The position numbers and the translations under genes are program-made. This document shows, piece by piece, positions 25,883 to 34,842 of a stretch of DNA of 64,000 nt; the stretch's first letter is position 1, and the number at the start of each line of letters is the position of its first letter. The DNA is from Deltaproteobacteria bacterium (GTDB lineage Bacteria > Desulfobacterota > Desulfobacteria > Desulfobacterales > Desulfosarcinaceae): positions 310,001 through 374,000 of the forward strand of contig JAKALP010000001.1 of NCBI GenBank assembly GCA_021824175.1, given 5' to 3'. The notes beneath the pieces are model-generated. The model did not search any database. It was not told the DNA's origin and saw nothing but the letters and a program-made list of their open reading frames with translations.

Positions 25883-27073
25883 ATGGATATGTTCACTCAG
25901 GTCACGGCCGAAACCTTCTTTGATTCGTTTTCGAATCAGAGCAGTCAGATGACCGCTGTCGCGAATCAGGCGCTGAGCAGCGGCATCCAAAAATATATGG
26001 ATAAGGATTACAAGGGCGCGGCCGCGGAATTTAAAAGGTCTTTTGGTCTCGATCCCTATTCAGATTATGCGGTAGATGCAGTTAAATACCAGGTGATGGC
26101 CTATCAGAAATTGGGACAACCCGATCAAGCCATCAATGCATATAAGCAGCTGCTGCAGGTTCAACCCGACCGGGATGACGCCCAAACCGCCCTGGGCAAT
26201 CTTTATTTCAGCCAGGGCCGGACTGGTGATGCGATCAAGGCTTATGAAGCGGCGGTTCGAATCTATGATGATACCACCAACCGCTTCTCTCTGGGGCAAG
26301 GATACTTGAAAGCCGGCCGTTATGATGACGCCGTCAATCAATTCCAAAAAGTTATCAAAATGGATCAAAGCAGTCCCAATGGTTATTTCGGGTTGGGGCA
26401 GGCATTAACCGCTAAAAAGAAATATACCGAAGCCATAGGGCAGTTCGAGCGTGCAATTCAGAAAAAAAAGGATTTTTATGATGCCTATGCGGAAATGGGG
26501 TTTACTTACGCAGATGCCGGTGACGTCGATAAAGCCAATGAGATGAAGGATCTTCTCGAACACAAGAACCAATCCTTGGCCCTAGTATTGGGAGCTTATA
26601 TCGACAGGAAAACGCCCCCCAAGATATTAAGTATTACGGCGGACAGCACTTTTGCCTATTTCATGCCGGCCAAGACCGAGGTGTCTGCCCTAAGCAGCTA
26701 TTTGGCCAATGCTGGCACCAACCAGACCTTTACGATGCAATTCCAATTCAACAAATCCATGGATCGGGAATCCATTGAAAATCCGACCAACTGGACCATT
26801 AAACGTTCAACGACCAATGGCCCGGGCACGGACTATAATAACGGGATGGCGCTGCCGGCCACCGAAGCCCGCATCAGCCCCACCCCCTCCGACATTTATT
26901 GGGATGCGGAGAATTTAACCGCCACGGTGCGTTTTACCATCAGCCAAAATGCCTCAGCGGACGCCACCATCGATCCCTCCCATATTGAGTTCACCTTCAA
27001 AGGCACCGACTCCGACGGCAATACCATGCACCCCAAATATGATCAGTATATGGGGTTTTCGGGAAGTTTCTGA
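25883..27073 (+). CDS. TPR protein with Ig-like C-terminal domain
   Basis: About 396 residues with no signal peptide. Residues ~25-230 contain five tetratricopeptide repeats (for example DAQTALGNLYFSQGRTGDAIKAYEAAV and NGYFGLGQALTAKKKYTEAIGQFERAI). Residues ~250-396 look like a bacterial Ig-like/SbsA-type domain: TFTMQFQFNKSMDRESIENPTNWTI, then strand-like segments ending in HIEFTFKGTDSDGN. Such domains often occur on exported surface proteins, so the absence of a signal suggests another export path or a cytoplasmic role. An upstream GTG at 25877 is an alternative start. Function not known. Confidence 0.75.
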   Translation: MDMFTQVTAETFFDSFSNQSSQMTAVANQALSSGIQKYMDKDYKGAAAEFKRSFGLDPYSDYAVDAVKYQVMAYQKLGQPDQAINAYKQLLQVQPDRDDAQTALGNLYFSQGRTGDAIKAYEAAVRIYDDTTNRFSLGQGYLKAGRYDDAVNQFQKVIKMDQSSPNGYFGLGQALTAKKKYTEAIGQFERAIQKKKDFYDAYAEMGFTYADAGDVDKANEMKDLLEHKNQSLALVLGAYIDRKTPPKILSITADSTFAYFMPAKTEVSALSSYLANAGTNQTFTMQFQFNKSMDRESIENPTNWTIKRSTTNGPGTDYNNGMALPATEARISPTPSDIYWDAENLTATVRFTISQNASADATIDPSHIEFTFKGTDSDGNTMHPKYDQYMGFSGSF

Positions 27074-27139
27074 TTCTGTTAATTGTTTTGCGGCCATCCA
27101 AGTAATCCTACAGCCACATAGGCCGACGGCCTTTCCTCA

Positions 27140-27166
27140 TTGACATAAACCCAGCTTGTCGATAAT
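27140..27166 (+). promoter_or_regulatory. Putative sigma-70 promoter of the polysaccharide locus
   Basis: TTGACA (27140-27145) and GATAAT (27161-27166), spacer 15 bp (short), upstream of gmd. A set of small hairpins, GCCC-ttc-GGGC (27186-27196) and GGGT...CCTGA-tct-TCAGG...CCC (27200-27229), follows in the leader. Confidence 0.45.
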
Positions 27167-27292
27167 TGTCCCGAATAAGCAAACGGCCCTTCGGGCAATG
27201 GGTCTGACCTGATCTTCAGGAAGGTACCCGGAACGCCTGATTCCCAAAACGTGGGGCCTCAGAACGACGTCGAAAAGAGTTGGAGCAAATCG

Positions 27293-28267
27293 GTGGCCAA
27301 CAAGAGTGCTTTAATCATCGGAATTTCAGGACAAGATGGTGCCTATCTTGCCAGGCTGCTGTTGGGCAAGGGGTATATCGTCATAGGCACCTCCAGAGAC
27401 GCCTTGGTGGCCACGTTTGCCAATCTCAAACGGCTCGGCATCCGCGATCAGGTCAAGGTTGAATCGATGTCGCTCAATGATTTTCGCAGTGTGCTCCAGA
27501 CATTGAAAAAGTATTGCCCTGACGAAGTTTACAACCTCGCCGGCCAAAGTTCAGTGGGCCTTTCATTTGAACAGCCTGTGGAGACCTTTGAAAGTGTAAG
27601 TGTGGCAGCCCTGAATTTGCTTGAAGCCATTCGATTTTTAGGACTGAAAACAAGGCTGTATAATGCGGGATCGAGTGAGTGTTTTGGAAATACCAATGGA
27701 GAACCGGCCAGCGAAACTAGCCCCTTACACCCCAGAAGCCCTTACGCCGTGGCCAAGGCAGCGGCTTTTTGGCAGGTCGCTAATTATCGGGAAGCCTACA
27801 ATATGTATGCCTGTTCAGGGATATTGTTTAATCATGAATCACCTTTGCGCCCCGGCCGATTTGTAACCCAGAAGATCGTTCAAACTGCCTGCCGTATATA
27901 TCGCGGCAGCGGGGAAAAGTTGAATCTTGGCAATACTTCCATTCAACGCGATTGGGGCTGGGCCCCTGAGTTTGTGGAAGCCATGTGGCTCATGTTGCAG
28001 CAGAATGATCCACAGGATTACGTCGTGGCCTCAGGAAAAACCTTCTCGCTGCAGGATTTAGTCAATGAAACCTTCTCGCTGCTCAATTTAAATCCGGACC
28101 GGTATGTCAAACACACGCCGGAGCTTCTCAGGCCCACTGAAATCAGCACTTCAGTGGCCGATACACGCAAAGCCGAATCGAATCTGGGATGGAAAGCCAA
28201 ATACGTCATGCGGGATGTCATCCGGATGATGGTGGAAGCTGAGCTGAATCCGGCAGCGCCTATATGA
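27293..28267 (+). CDS. gmd: GDP-mannose 4,6-dehydratase
   Basis: About 324 residues from a GTG with a GGAG site 7 bp upstream. It is an extended short-chain dehydrogenase converting GDP-D-mannose to GDP-4-keto-6-deoxymannose, the precursor of GDP-rhamnose, fucose and related sugars. The NAD(P)-binding motif GISGQDGAYLA, NLAGQSSVGLSFEQP, the catalytic Ser/Thr-Glu region GSSECFGNTNGEP and the YxxxK motif SPYAVAKAAAFW are all present, as is GILFNHESPLRP, which is typical of GMD. The downstream reductase or epimerase is not seen in the window. It begins the polysaccharide locus and overlaps the next gene by ATGA. Confidence 0.92.
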   Translation: MANKSALIIGISGQDGAYLARLLLGKGYIVIGTSRDALVATFANLKRLGIRDQVKVESMSLNDFRSVLQTLKKYCPDEVYNLAGQSSVGLSFEQPVETFESVSVAALNLLEAIRFLGLKTRLYNAGSSECFGNTNGEPASETSPLHPRSPYAVAKAAAFWQVANYREAYNMYACSGILFNHESPLRPGRFVTQKIVQTACRIYRGSGEKLNLGNTSIQRDWGWAPEFVEAMWLMLQQNDPQDYVVASGKTFSLQDLVNETFSLLNLNPDRYVKHTPELLRPTEISTSVADTRKAESNLGWKAKYVMRDVIRMMVEAELNPAAPI

Positions 28268-29781
28268 ACACTATCCAGGATATTCGCGGCGAGCACTTGA
28301 TTTGGAGAGGATTGAACCAAGTTCTCACCGTGATCCGAATTCATGGGGCAAAAATAGCCAAGCATAAATTATTTGCATATATATGTCTTGCAGCGGTTAT
28401 CGGAGTGGCTGTCTCGAATCGGGTCTTTCTGCAATATGAGTTTCCCATCCCGTGGAATGATGAAACTGCATTTATCGCGCAGAGTATTAGCCTTGCAGAC
28501 AACGGAAGTTTCTATACCTACGGCTTAAATGCTAACCGGGACTTGATGTGGATGCCTCCCGGATACATGATCTTGTTGGCGGCCGCCTTTAAAATATTTG
28601 GCTACGGCTATGATCTGAGCCGATGGATTTCGGTCTTTCTCTATATTGGCTCGGTGCTGCTCTGCTTTGCCGCGATTCAGAGTCAGCTGACAGGATGGCA
28701 TAAGACATTTGCGTGCATTGTATTTGCTTTTGTTTTTATCACCCCTTACGTTTTGGTTATTTCGAATATCGCTCGAATGGAAGCATTATATATGTTTTTG
28801 TTCTTGCTGGCGATGCACCTCACATTAAATCAGAAATATGGGCACGGACTATCAGTCGTTCTGGTTGCTGCGTTGGTTCATTTTAACGCGATTTATTTTT
28901 TATTCCCATTTCTGTTCTATCTGTTTTGGTTGGTGGTTAAGAGGAGAGCCTTTGTTATTGCACCATCAGAGATCGTTTCCCTTTTCGTCGCTGGTTTGCT
29001 CCTTCTGCTCTATTTGAATTACATATCGATGGATTTTCAAGGGTTTCTGTCTGATATGGCTTTTCAGTTCAGCTATAAGGACAGTTTCGGTCCAGCTTTT
29101 GGCGGCCGGAAAGGGATTGCGTCTATTCTATTTTTAACTTGCATCATTGCGGCCATGGGGATCAAAAAGAAAGAATTCTCTTCTGGCATGATCATATCTC
29201 TCTTTGGCGTTTCTTTTTTGATGCTGGGGATCAACGGCAGAGGGCATATGTGGTATGAATTCAGCTTTTCAATCAGCGTTATGCTTTTTTCGATAGCGTC
29301 TTTGATCAGCATTGAGCATTCCGATATCCATATCGCACAGTATATTGGCGGGGGGGTATTTATTGCATCAATACTTGCTTTAATGCACTTCGGTCATACC
29401 TGCAGCCCCCTTCAGGAAATTTCTCCCCATTTAAGCACCTTTAAAAAGCATTTTCTTCAACCGGATGAAATCAAGCGAGTGAATCGCTTTTTAGAACAAT
29501 TGCCGGCTGGGACAAAGGTCACTTTTGGTTATACAGGGGTCGAACCTCTTTTTTTCTCTGCTTTCCGAAAATCAGGAGCCGTTTGGACAGCCAACTTTAA
29601 CAGCATGACTCAGCCTTTTCCGCTCAGGGAGGTGGATTATATAATCATCTGCGATAGCTCCATGTATCCTCAGTATCTACTCAACTATGATTTTGACGGA
29701 TATAAAAGGCGAGGAGAGAATTCGGGATGTCAAATTACCGCGGCCAAACAAGATCCCGGATCGAAAGTGCTGGAACATTAA
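28264..29781 (+). CDS. ArnT/PMT-like membrane glycosyltransferase (GT-C fold)
   Basis: A 505-residue integral membrane protein with roughly ten hydrophobic helices. The first periplasmic loop carries the acidic pair PWNDETAF (Asp/Glu near residues 62-64), the catalytic signature of GT39/GT83 enzymes that use polyprenyl-phosphate sugars as donors. The last ~120 residues form a soluble periplasmic part. The start overlaps the gmd stop (ATGA), indicating translational coupling. A role in adding a sugar branch to the exported glycan or lipid is inferred; the donor cannot be identified. Confidence 0.8.
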   Translation: MNTIQDIRGEHLIWRGLNQVLTVIRIHGAKIAKHKLFAYICLAAVIGVAVSNRVFLQYEFPIPWNDETAFIAQSISLADNGSFYTYGLNANRDLMWMPPGYMILLAAAFKIFGYGYDLSRWISVFLYIGSVLLCFAAIQSQLTGWHKTFACIVFAFVFITPYVLVISNIARMEALYMFLFLLAMHLTLNQKYGHGLSVVLVAALVHFNAIYFLFPFLFYLFWLVVKRRAFVIAPSEIVSLFVAGLLLLLYLNYISMDFQGFLSDMAFQFSYKDSFGPAFGGRKGIASILFLTCIIAAMGIKKKEFSSGMIISLFGVSFLMLGINGRGHMWYEFSFSISVMLFSIASLISIEHSDIHIAQYIGGGVFIASILALMHFGHTCSPLQEISPHLSTFKKHFLQPDEIKRVNRFLEQLPAGTKVTFGYTGVEPLFFSAFRKSGAVWTANFNSMTQPFPLREVDYIIICDSSMYPQYLLNYDFDGYKRRGENSGCQITAAKQDPGSKVLEH

Positions 29782-29905
29782 GGGTAATGTGCCGTATTGC
29801 ACCGATGAGAAAAGCTGAAGGTATCCGCTCTGAAACAGTATTCGTTTGTCACAATTAGAACCATACTCTGGCTGGATAAATTGTGTCATTTTTAATGGGT
29901 TGCCC

Positions 29906-31606
29906 ATGAACTTCATAGTATATACACCGATCAAAGAGGATGAGCTTCGTGGTAGCATGGGTATGCCTGAATACAGCTACTATTTTGTACTTAAAGGTTT
30001 TCTCCCAGTGCTCAGAAGCATAGGTAGGGTATATACTGTTAGCAATCCAGAGCGGGAAGTTGATGAATTATACGATGATCGCAAGAAATGCGGCGAAGAT
30101 TGCCTCTATATTTCTTTCACACCGCCCAGTAAAGCACTGGTTGGTCTGAGATGCCCAACTGTATGCGTTTTTGCCTGGGAATTTGATCGCATCCCAGACG
30201 AAGTATGGGATGATAACCCCAAAAATGATTGGACCCATGTTTTATCGAGCCATGGTCGTGCAATTACGCTTTCCAAACATACCGCACAGGCAGTTAAAAA
30301 TGCATTAGGTGAATGGTTTGATGTCGCAGCAATTCCAGTGCCCGTTTGGGATCACTTCGAGCTTTATAGAAAGCGGATATTAATTGAAAATCCTATCACC
30401 CATATAGATATTATTTTCGATGGAAATATCGTTGACAGTAAAAACTACCGAATCACGCCGGAATCCTTTGAGATATTGAACTCGAAGGATTTTTTTCATC
30501 TCCAAAATTGGATGGGAGAAAAACTCCGTGCCGGATTCTCCGAAACAGACGAATACAGCGCCTATCTCGGTGGTTTCTATAAGCCTGAAAATTGGGGCAC
30601 TTGGTCACGGATCGATAGTCCATGGATTTTGCTTCCATTTAGGCTGACGGGCAAGGTTCATCTAAGCCTTACAGTGCACGGATATGGCCATAATATTAAC
30701 AGAAAGATTGGCGTATCCATTGGCGGTGTGCAGAAGAGAATCCGTCTGTTAAGTGTTCCTGTGAAACATCATTTGCTTTTTGATTTGACCAAAACGGATA
30801 ACATTATCCAATTTTCCGATTTGGATCTTACTCCCTGGGAAGGCGCCAGAGATCCAAGATCGTTGGGGATAGGACTGCAATCGATTGAGCTTTGGGGCGA
30901 TCCGGTGAGACATCCAAAAGATAACTCTGGCATTGAGAAAATTAATAAGAAGAAAATTGCTATAGACGGTGTTGTCTATACATCGGTATTTTCGCCCGCC
31001 GACGGTCGCAAGAATTGGAAAGATATTGTAACAGCCTTTTGTTACGCTTTCCAGGATGTCCCTGATGCTACATTGGTTCTGAAAATGAGCCATCATGCGC
31101 TTTCGTCCTTCTTAGGAAAGCTTCATTTTCTACTGCAGCAGATGTACCCTTTCAAATGCCGGATTCTTGCATTACACGGATATCTGGACACCCCAGAGTA
31201 TGAATCCTTGATTTCCGTTACGAAATATTACGTCAACGCTTCCCGCTGCGAGGGCCTGTGTCTGCCTCTAATGGAGTTCATGGCGTGCTGCAAGCCCGCT
31301 ATTTCACCATACCATACCGCAATGGCGGACTACGTGGATCCTTCGTTTGCATTCATTGTGAATGCCAATCTGGAACCTTGCATGTACCCTCACGAAACAC
31401 GGGATATTTATAGGACTCGACGGTACCGTATCGACTGGAAATCATTGGTGGATGCCTACCGCCACAGTTATGATGTCTTTAAAAATAATCCTGATTCATA
31501 TAAAAGGATGTGCCATTCGGCATCGTCAGGAATTGAAAAGTTTTCTTCGATCAAGCGGGTAAAAGAACAATTCATGGACTTCATTGGGAAGGATAATGCC
31601 AATTAA
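29906..31606 (+). CDS. GT4-like glycosyltransferase with inserted DUF7024-like beta domain
   Basis: About 566 residues from the ATG at 29906, chosen because the paralog downstream starts in the same way (MNFIVYTP / MIIIVYAS). The N-terminal half is a GT-B-like domain (FVLKGFLPVLRSI, SFTPPSKAL, CVFAWEFDRIP). Residues ~205-335 are an insertion with the layout of a DUF7024-type beta sandwich (GGFYKPENWGTWSRIDSPW, LTVHGYGHN, RSLGIGLQSIEL). The GT4 C-terminal domain follows with SPADGRKNW and SRCEGLCLPLMEFMACCKP, whose acidic residue contacts the nucleotide donor. It belongs to the glycan locus; the sugar is not known. Confidence 0.82.
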   Translation: MNFIVYTPIKEDELRGSMGMPEYSYYFVLKGFLPVLRSIGRVYTVSNPEREVDELYDDRKKCGEDCLYISFTPPSKALVGLRCPTVCVFAWEFDRIPDEVWDDNPKNDWTHVLSSHGRAITLSKHTAQAVKNALGEWFDVAAIPVPVWDHFELYRKRILIENPITHIDIIFDGNIVDSKNYRITPESFEILNSKDFFHLQNWMGEKLRAGFSETDEYSAYLGGFYKPENWGTWSRIDSPWILLPFRLTGKVHLSLTVHGYGHNINRKIGVSIGGVQKRIRLLSVPVKHHLLFDLTKTDNIIQFSDLDLTPWEGARDPRSLGIGLQSIELWGDPVRHPKDNSGIEKINKKKIAIDGVVYTSVFSPADGRKNWKDIVTAFCYAFQDVPDATLVLKMSHHALSSFLGKLHFLLQQMYPFKCRILALHGYLDTPEYESLISVTKYYVNASRCEGLCLPLMEFMACCKPAISPYHTAMADYVDPSFAFIVNANLEPCMYPHETRDIYRTRRYRIDWKSLVDAYRHSYDVFKNNPDSYKRMCHSASSGIEKFSSIKRVKEQFMDFIGKDNAN

Positions 31607-31655
31607 ACATCGGTTTAAATTTGTTCAATAGTTGGCACCTAAGTAGAATATAGAT

Positions 31656-33104
31656 ATGATTATCATTGTATATGCGTCTCAAACCAGCAAGAGCATAAAA
31701 GCCAACATCGGGATCGCGGACTATAGTTACTATTTTGTATTAGAAAAATTCAAGCCGCTGCTAACCGAATTTGCTCATGTAATTGAGATTGAAACCCCGG
31801 AATTCGAAGTCGATAAGATTTATGAGGAGTGCCGATCTCGCGGCGAGCCTTGCTTTTTTCTTTCGTTTACACCGCCTTTTAAGGCCCTCACAACGCTAAA
31901 GTGCTTGACTGTATGTGTCTTCGCCTGGGAATATACCAGTATTCCGACCGATATATGGGGGCACGATTCCCGAAATGACTGGAGAAGTGTTTTCAATGCA
32001 CATGGTTGTGCTATTACTCACTCCAGCTTTGCAGTTAAAACTGTAAAAAAGGAGATGGGGGACCAATTTCCCGTGTGGTCTTTGCCTGCCCCTGTCTGGG
32101 ATGAATATAAGATATTTCATAGTTCCGTAGCATCCGAGCCATCTGCAAAGAGATTGAACCTTTCCTTTTATGGATCGTTTGTTGACTTGAAAGCATGTAT
32201 GACCTCTTCTCAGCAAGATGAAGACGCACGGGGGGCTATTATAGAAAAATCTTCTGAATACAGCGAACAAAAGATTACTTTAGCGCTGAGCGGAATTATT
32301 TACACGGCTGTCTTTAATCCCAGCGACGGTCGAAAGAATTGGATTGATCTGGTCACCGGATTTATTTGGGCATTAAGGGAGTATGAAGATGTGACACTGG
32401 TGTTGAAACTGGCCTACTATGATTTTAAAACGATTCGGGAAATGATCGTCGAAGAAATTCTGAGATCAACACCCTTTAAATGTCGAATAGTGGCCTTACA
32501 TGGTTACCTGGCAGCCGATGAATATGCACATCTCATTTGTGCTTCCGCATATATCGTAAATACCTCCCACGGAGAAGGACAATGCCTGCCTCTGATGGAA
32601 TTCATGTCTGCCGGAAAGCCTGCCATCGCACCCCGGCACTCGGCCATGGAAGACTATGTTGATGATCAAAATGCATTCATAATAGAATCAAGCGAGGAAT
32701 GGATCCACTGGCCGCATGATCCCCGTTCCGCCATGAGGACGTTAAGGTATAGAATAAACTGGGAGTCTCTATTTCGCGTCATTCTGGCGAGTTATGAAGT
32801 TGCTAAAAACGACCCGGGCCGTTACAGCAAAATGTCAGAATGTGCCATGCGATCGTTGGAAAATTACTGCTCGATGGCGGTACTGAGGAAGAGAATTAGG
32901 ACCATTTTGCCGACTTATGAAGTATATAATCCAAATCGTTGTGCTGTCGCCAAGCACATCAGTCGTTCGGAAAGTTTTGCAAAACGCATTGGAACTTTGA
33001 TTTCAGGGGCGGCTAGAGTATGGATACCTCGATTTTTTATCATCTATTATCGGTTGAAATCAAAGCTAAGATTTAGCGCGTTTTCATCGAAATTGGCCAA
33101 ATGA
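31656..33104 (+). CDS. GT4-like glycosyltransferase (paralog lacking the insertion)
   Basis: A 482-residue paralog of the preceding gene: YSYYFVLEKFKPLL, FLSFTPPFKALTTLKC, CVFAWEYTSIPTDIW, NPSDGRKNW and HGEGQCLPLMEFMSAGKP all align. Between the two GT-B halves there is only a ~45-residue linker where the upstream paralog has its beta domain. It has a ~75-residue Lys/Arg-rich C-terminal extension, which may sit on the membrane. The two genes probably arose by duplication and then gained or lost the insert. The substrate is unknown. Confidence 0.85.
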   Translation: MIIIVYASQTSKSIKANIGIADYSYYFVLEKFKPLLTEFAHVIEIETPEFEVDKIYEECRSRGEPCFFLSFTPPFKALTTLKCLTVCVFAWEYTSIPTDIWGHDSRNDWRSVFNAHGCAITHSSFAVKTVKKEMGDQFPVWSLPAPVWDEYKIFHSSVASEPSAKRLNLSFYGSFVDLKACMTSSQQDEDARGAIIEKSSEYSEQKITLALSGIIYTAVFNPSDGRKNWIDLVTGFIWALREYEDVTLVLKLAYYDFKTIREMIVEEILRSTPFKCRIVALHGYLAADEYAHLICASAYIVNTSHGEGQCLPLMEFMSAGKPAIAPRHSAMEDYVDDQNAFIIESSEEWIHWPHDPRSAMRTLRYRINWESLFRVILASYEVAKNDPGRYSKMSECAMRSLENYCSMAVLRKRIRTILPTYEVYNPNRCAVAKHISRSESFAKRIGTLISGAARVWIPRFFIIYYRLKSKLRFSAFSSKLAK

Positions 33105-33138
33105 ATTTTGGATTCAAAAAAAAGTTAACAACCTATTA

Positions 33139-33969
33139 ATGCGCACTGCAATGATTAATGCCTTAAGAAAAATCGCCGCCCTTGCCGGCTTTAAAACCAA
33201 CACCGAGCCTGCAATCGAAACGCCTGACAATGACGCCACGCTGCATGACGCCGTCCTGAGCGGTTGGTTTAAACATGAGACTGGAGAGCTCTTCACTGGA
33301 TTTAAAATATCATCGGGCGATATCGTTTTGGATGTGGGATGTGGCGATGCTCCTTTTGTGGCTTTTTGCGCTCTGCAGGGGGCTAAGGTGATTTTCGCCG
33401 ACATTGATCGGGAAAAGATTTCTGCAGGGTACAAGCGGTTGAAAAACGGTCCGGACATGGCCCTTTACCCAATAGTTAGCAATGTGAATCCATTGCCTTT
33501 AAACGATGGTACAGCTTCCAAAATAATTGCCATGGAGGTGCTGGAGCATGTAGAGGATCCGGCCTCTTTTTTATCTGAACTCGTGAGAGTTGGAAGGCCA
33601 GGGGCTCAATATCTTATCACTGTGCCAGATCCGTCGATCGAAAAGATACAACAGCAATTGGCGCCTGAGAGTTATTTCCAGAAGCCGAATCACCTCAGGA
33701 TATTTGGCAGAACAGATTTCGAGAAGCACATTGTGAGCGCAGGCTTAACAATAGAGGATCGAGCATATTACGGCTTCTTCTGGTCAATTTGGTGGTGCTT
33801 TTTTTGGGCTTGTGAGCAAGACCACGGAGATCCCTGGCACCCTATCCTGGAAAATTGGAGGAAGACTTGGGGGTTACTGCTGAAGACAAAGCAGGGGCCT
33901 AAAATTAAGCAGGCGCTAGACAACTTTATGCCGAAAAGTCAGGCCATTATTGCCCGAAAACCCCAATAA
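33139..33969 (+). CDS. Class I SAM-dependent methyltransferase
   Basis: A 276-residue protein with a Methyltransf_11 core: motif I VLDVGCGDAPFVAF (about residues 66-79), the acidic residue after strand 2 in VIFADIDREK, and motif IV IIAMEVLEHVEDPASFLSEL. The N-terminal ~45 residues are variable. Within this locus it most likely methylates a sugar or a glycan terminus; a non-reducing-end methyl cap is a known signal in ABC-exported O antigens, which is only a suggestion here. The gene begins at ATG 33139, with ATG 33151 as an alternative. Confidence 0.85.
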   Translation: MRTAMINALRKIAALAGFKTNTEPAIETPDNDATLHDAVLSGWFKHETGELFTGFKISSGDIVLDVGCGDAPFVAFCALQGAKVIFADIDREKISAGYKRLKNGPDMALYPIVSNVNPLPLNDGTASKIIAMEVLEHVEDPASFLSELVRVGRPGAQYLITVPDPSIEKIQQQLAPESYFQKPNHLRIFGRTDFEKHIVSAGLTIEDRAYYGFFWSIWWCFFWACEQDHGDPWHPILENWRKTWGLLLKTKQGPKIKQALDNFMPKSQAIIARKPQ

Positions 33970-34044
33970 AGGTTGTTTCGTCAATCTATTTGCCATGATT
34001 GCTTTAAAGGATCGTAGGTTGAATCCTGAAATTTGGAGCCTTGC

Positions 34045-34842
34045 ATGAGCCTCCAGTTAGTCAAACAGCTGTGGTATTATCGCGGTTTTATTTTCGGAAG
34101 CGTCAAACGTGAATTTCAATCAAGATACCGGAATTCTTTGTTTGGCAGTCTGTGGACCGTCTTGAATCCTTTAGCTTCCATTTCCATATATCTCATCATC
34201 TTTTCACGCCTAATGAATTCCAGGTTGCCTGGAACAACCGACAGCATGGCGTACGGTATTTATTTGTGCTCCGGCATTCTCACCTGGGGCTTATTTTCTG
34301 ACATCATCAATCGTTGCTTGAATGTGTTTGTCGATAATGCGAACTTAATTAAAAAACTGAGCTTCCCTCGAATTTGTCTGCCCATTATTATTGTTATCAG
34401 TGCAGGCTTGACTTTTATAATCGCTTTCGGATTGTTTCTGATCTTTCTTTTATTGGCAGGAAAGTTTCCTGCAAGGCAAATCTGGGCCTTGCCGGTCATT
34501 TTATTGATTCAGATGTCTTTCTCGGTTGGATTGGGTATTATATTGGGGATTGCCAATGTTTTCTTCAGAGATGTGAGTCAGTTTATCGGGATTTTTTTGC
34601 AGCTCTGGTTTTGGTTTACGCCCATTGTTTATCCGATAACGATTTTGCCTGCCTTTATCCAAAAGCTGGTGATGGTAAATCCCATGACGCATATTATGGC
34701 TGCTTACCAGACTATTTTGGTAAACGGCAGCCGTCCACAATGGATCAACCTCATATGGGTCGCAATTTTCGTTATTCTTTTGTGCTTTGTCGGCGTTAGA
34801 ATGTATCAGCAACGATGCGGCGAAATAGTTGACGAACTCTAA
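34045..34842 (+). CDS. wzm: Polysaccharide ABC exporter permease (Wzm-like)
   Basis: About 265 residues from the ATG at 34045 (GGAG site 8 bp before). ABC-2 type membrane subunit with a cytoplasmic interfacial N-terminus (VKREFQSRYRNSLFGSLWTVLNP, a signature of the family) and six predicted membrane helices. It would move undecaprenyl-linked glycan across the inner membrane with the Wzt ATPase encoded next. The stop overlaps the Wzt start (TAATG), indicating tight coupling. Confidence 0.92.
   Translation: MSLQLVKQLWYYRGFIFGSVKREFQSRYRNSLFGSLWTVLNPLASISIYLIIFSRLMNSRLPGTTDSMAYGIYLCSGILTWGLFSDIINRCLNVFVDNANLIKKLSFPRICLPIIIVISAGLTFIIAFGLFLIFLLLAGKFPARQIWALPVILLIQMSFSVGLGIILGIANVFFRDVSQFIGIFLQLWFWFTPIVYPITILPAFIQKLVMVNPMTHIMAAYQTILVNGSRPQWINLIWVAIFVILLCFVGVRMYQQRCGEIVDEL

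Noticed and set aside
27175-27240. Cyclic-di-GMP (GEMM) riboswitch upstream of gmd
   Set aside because: A GCAAAC segment and nested hairpins hinted at it, but the conserved GACGCAAAGCC and GGUAGCGGGGUUACC parts are missing. Reported only as a structured leader.
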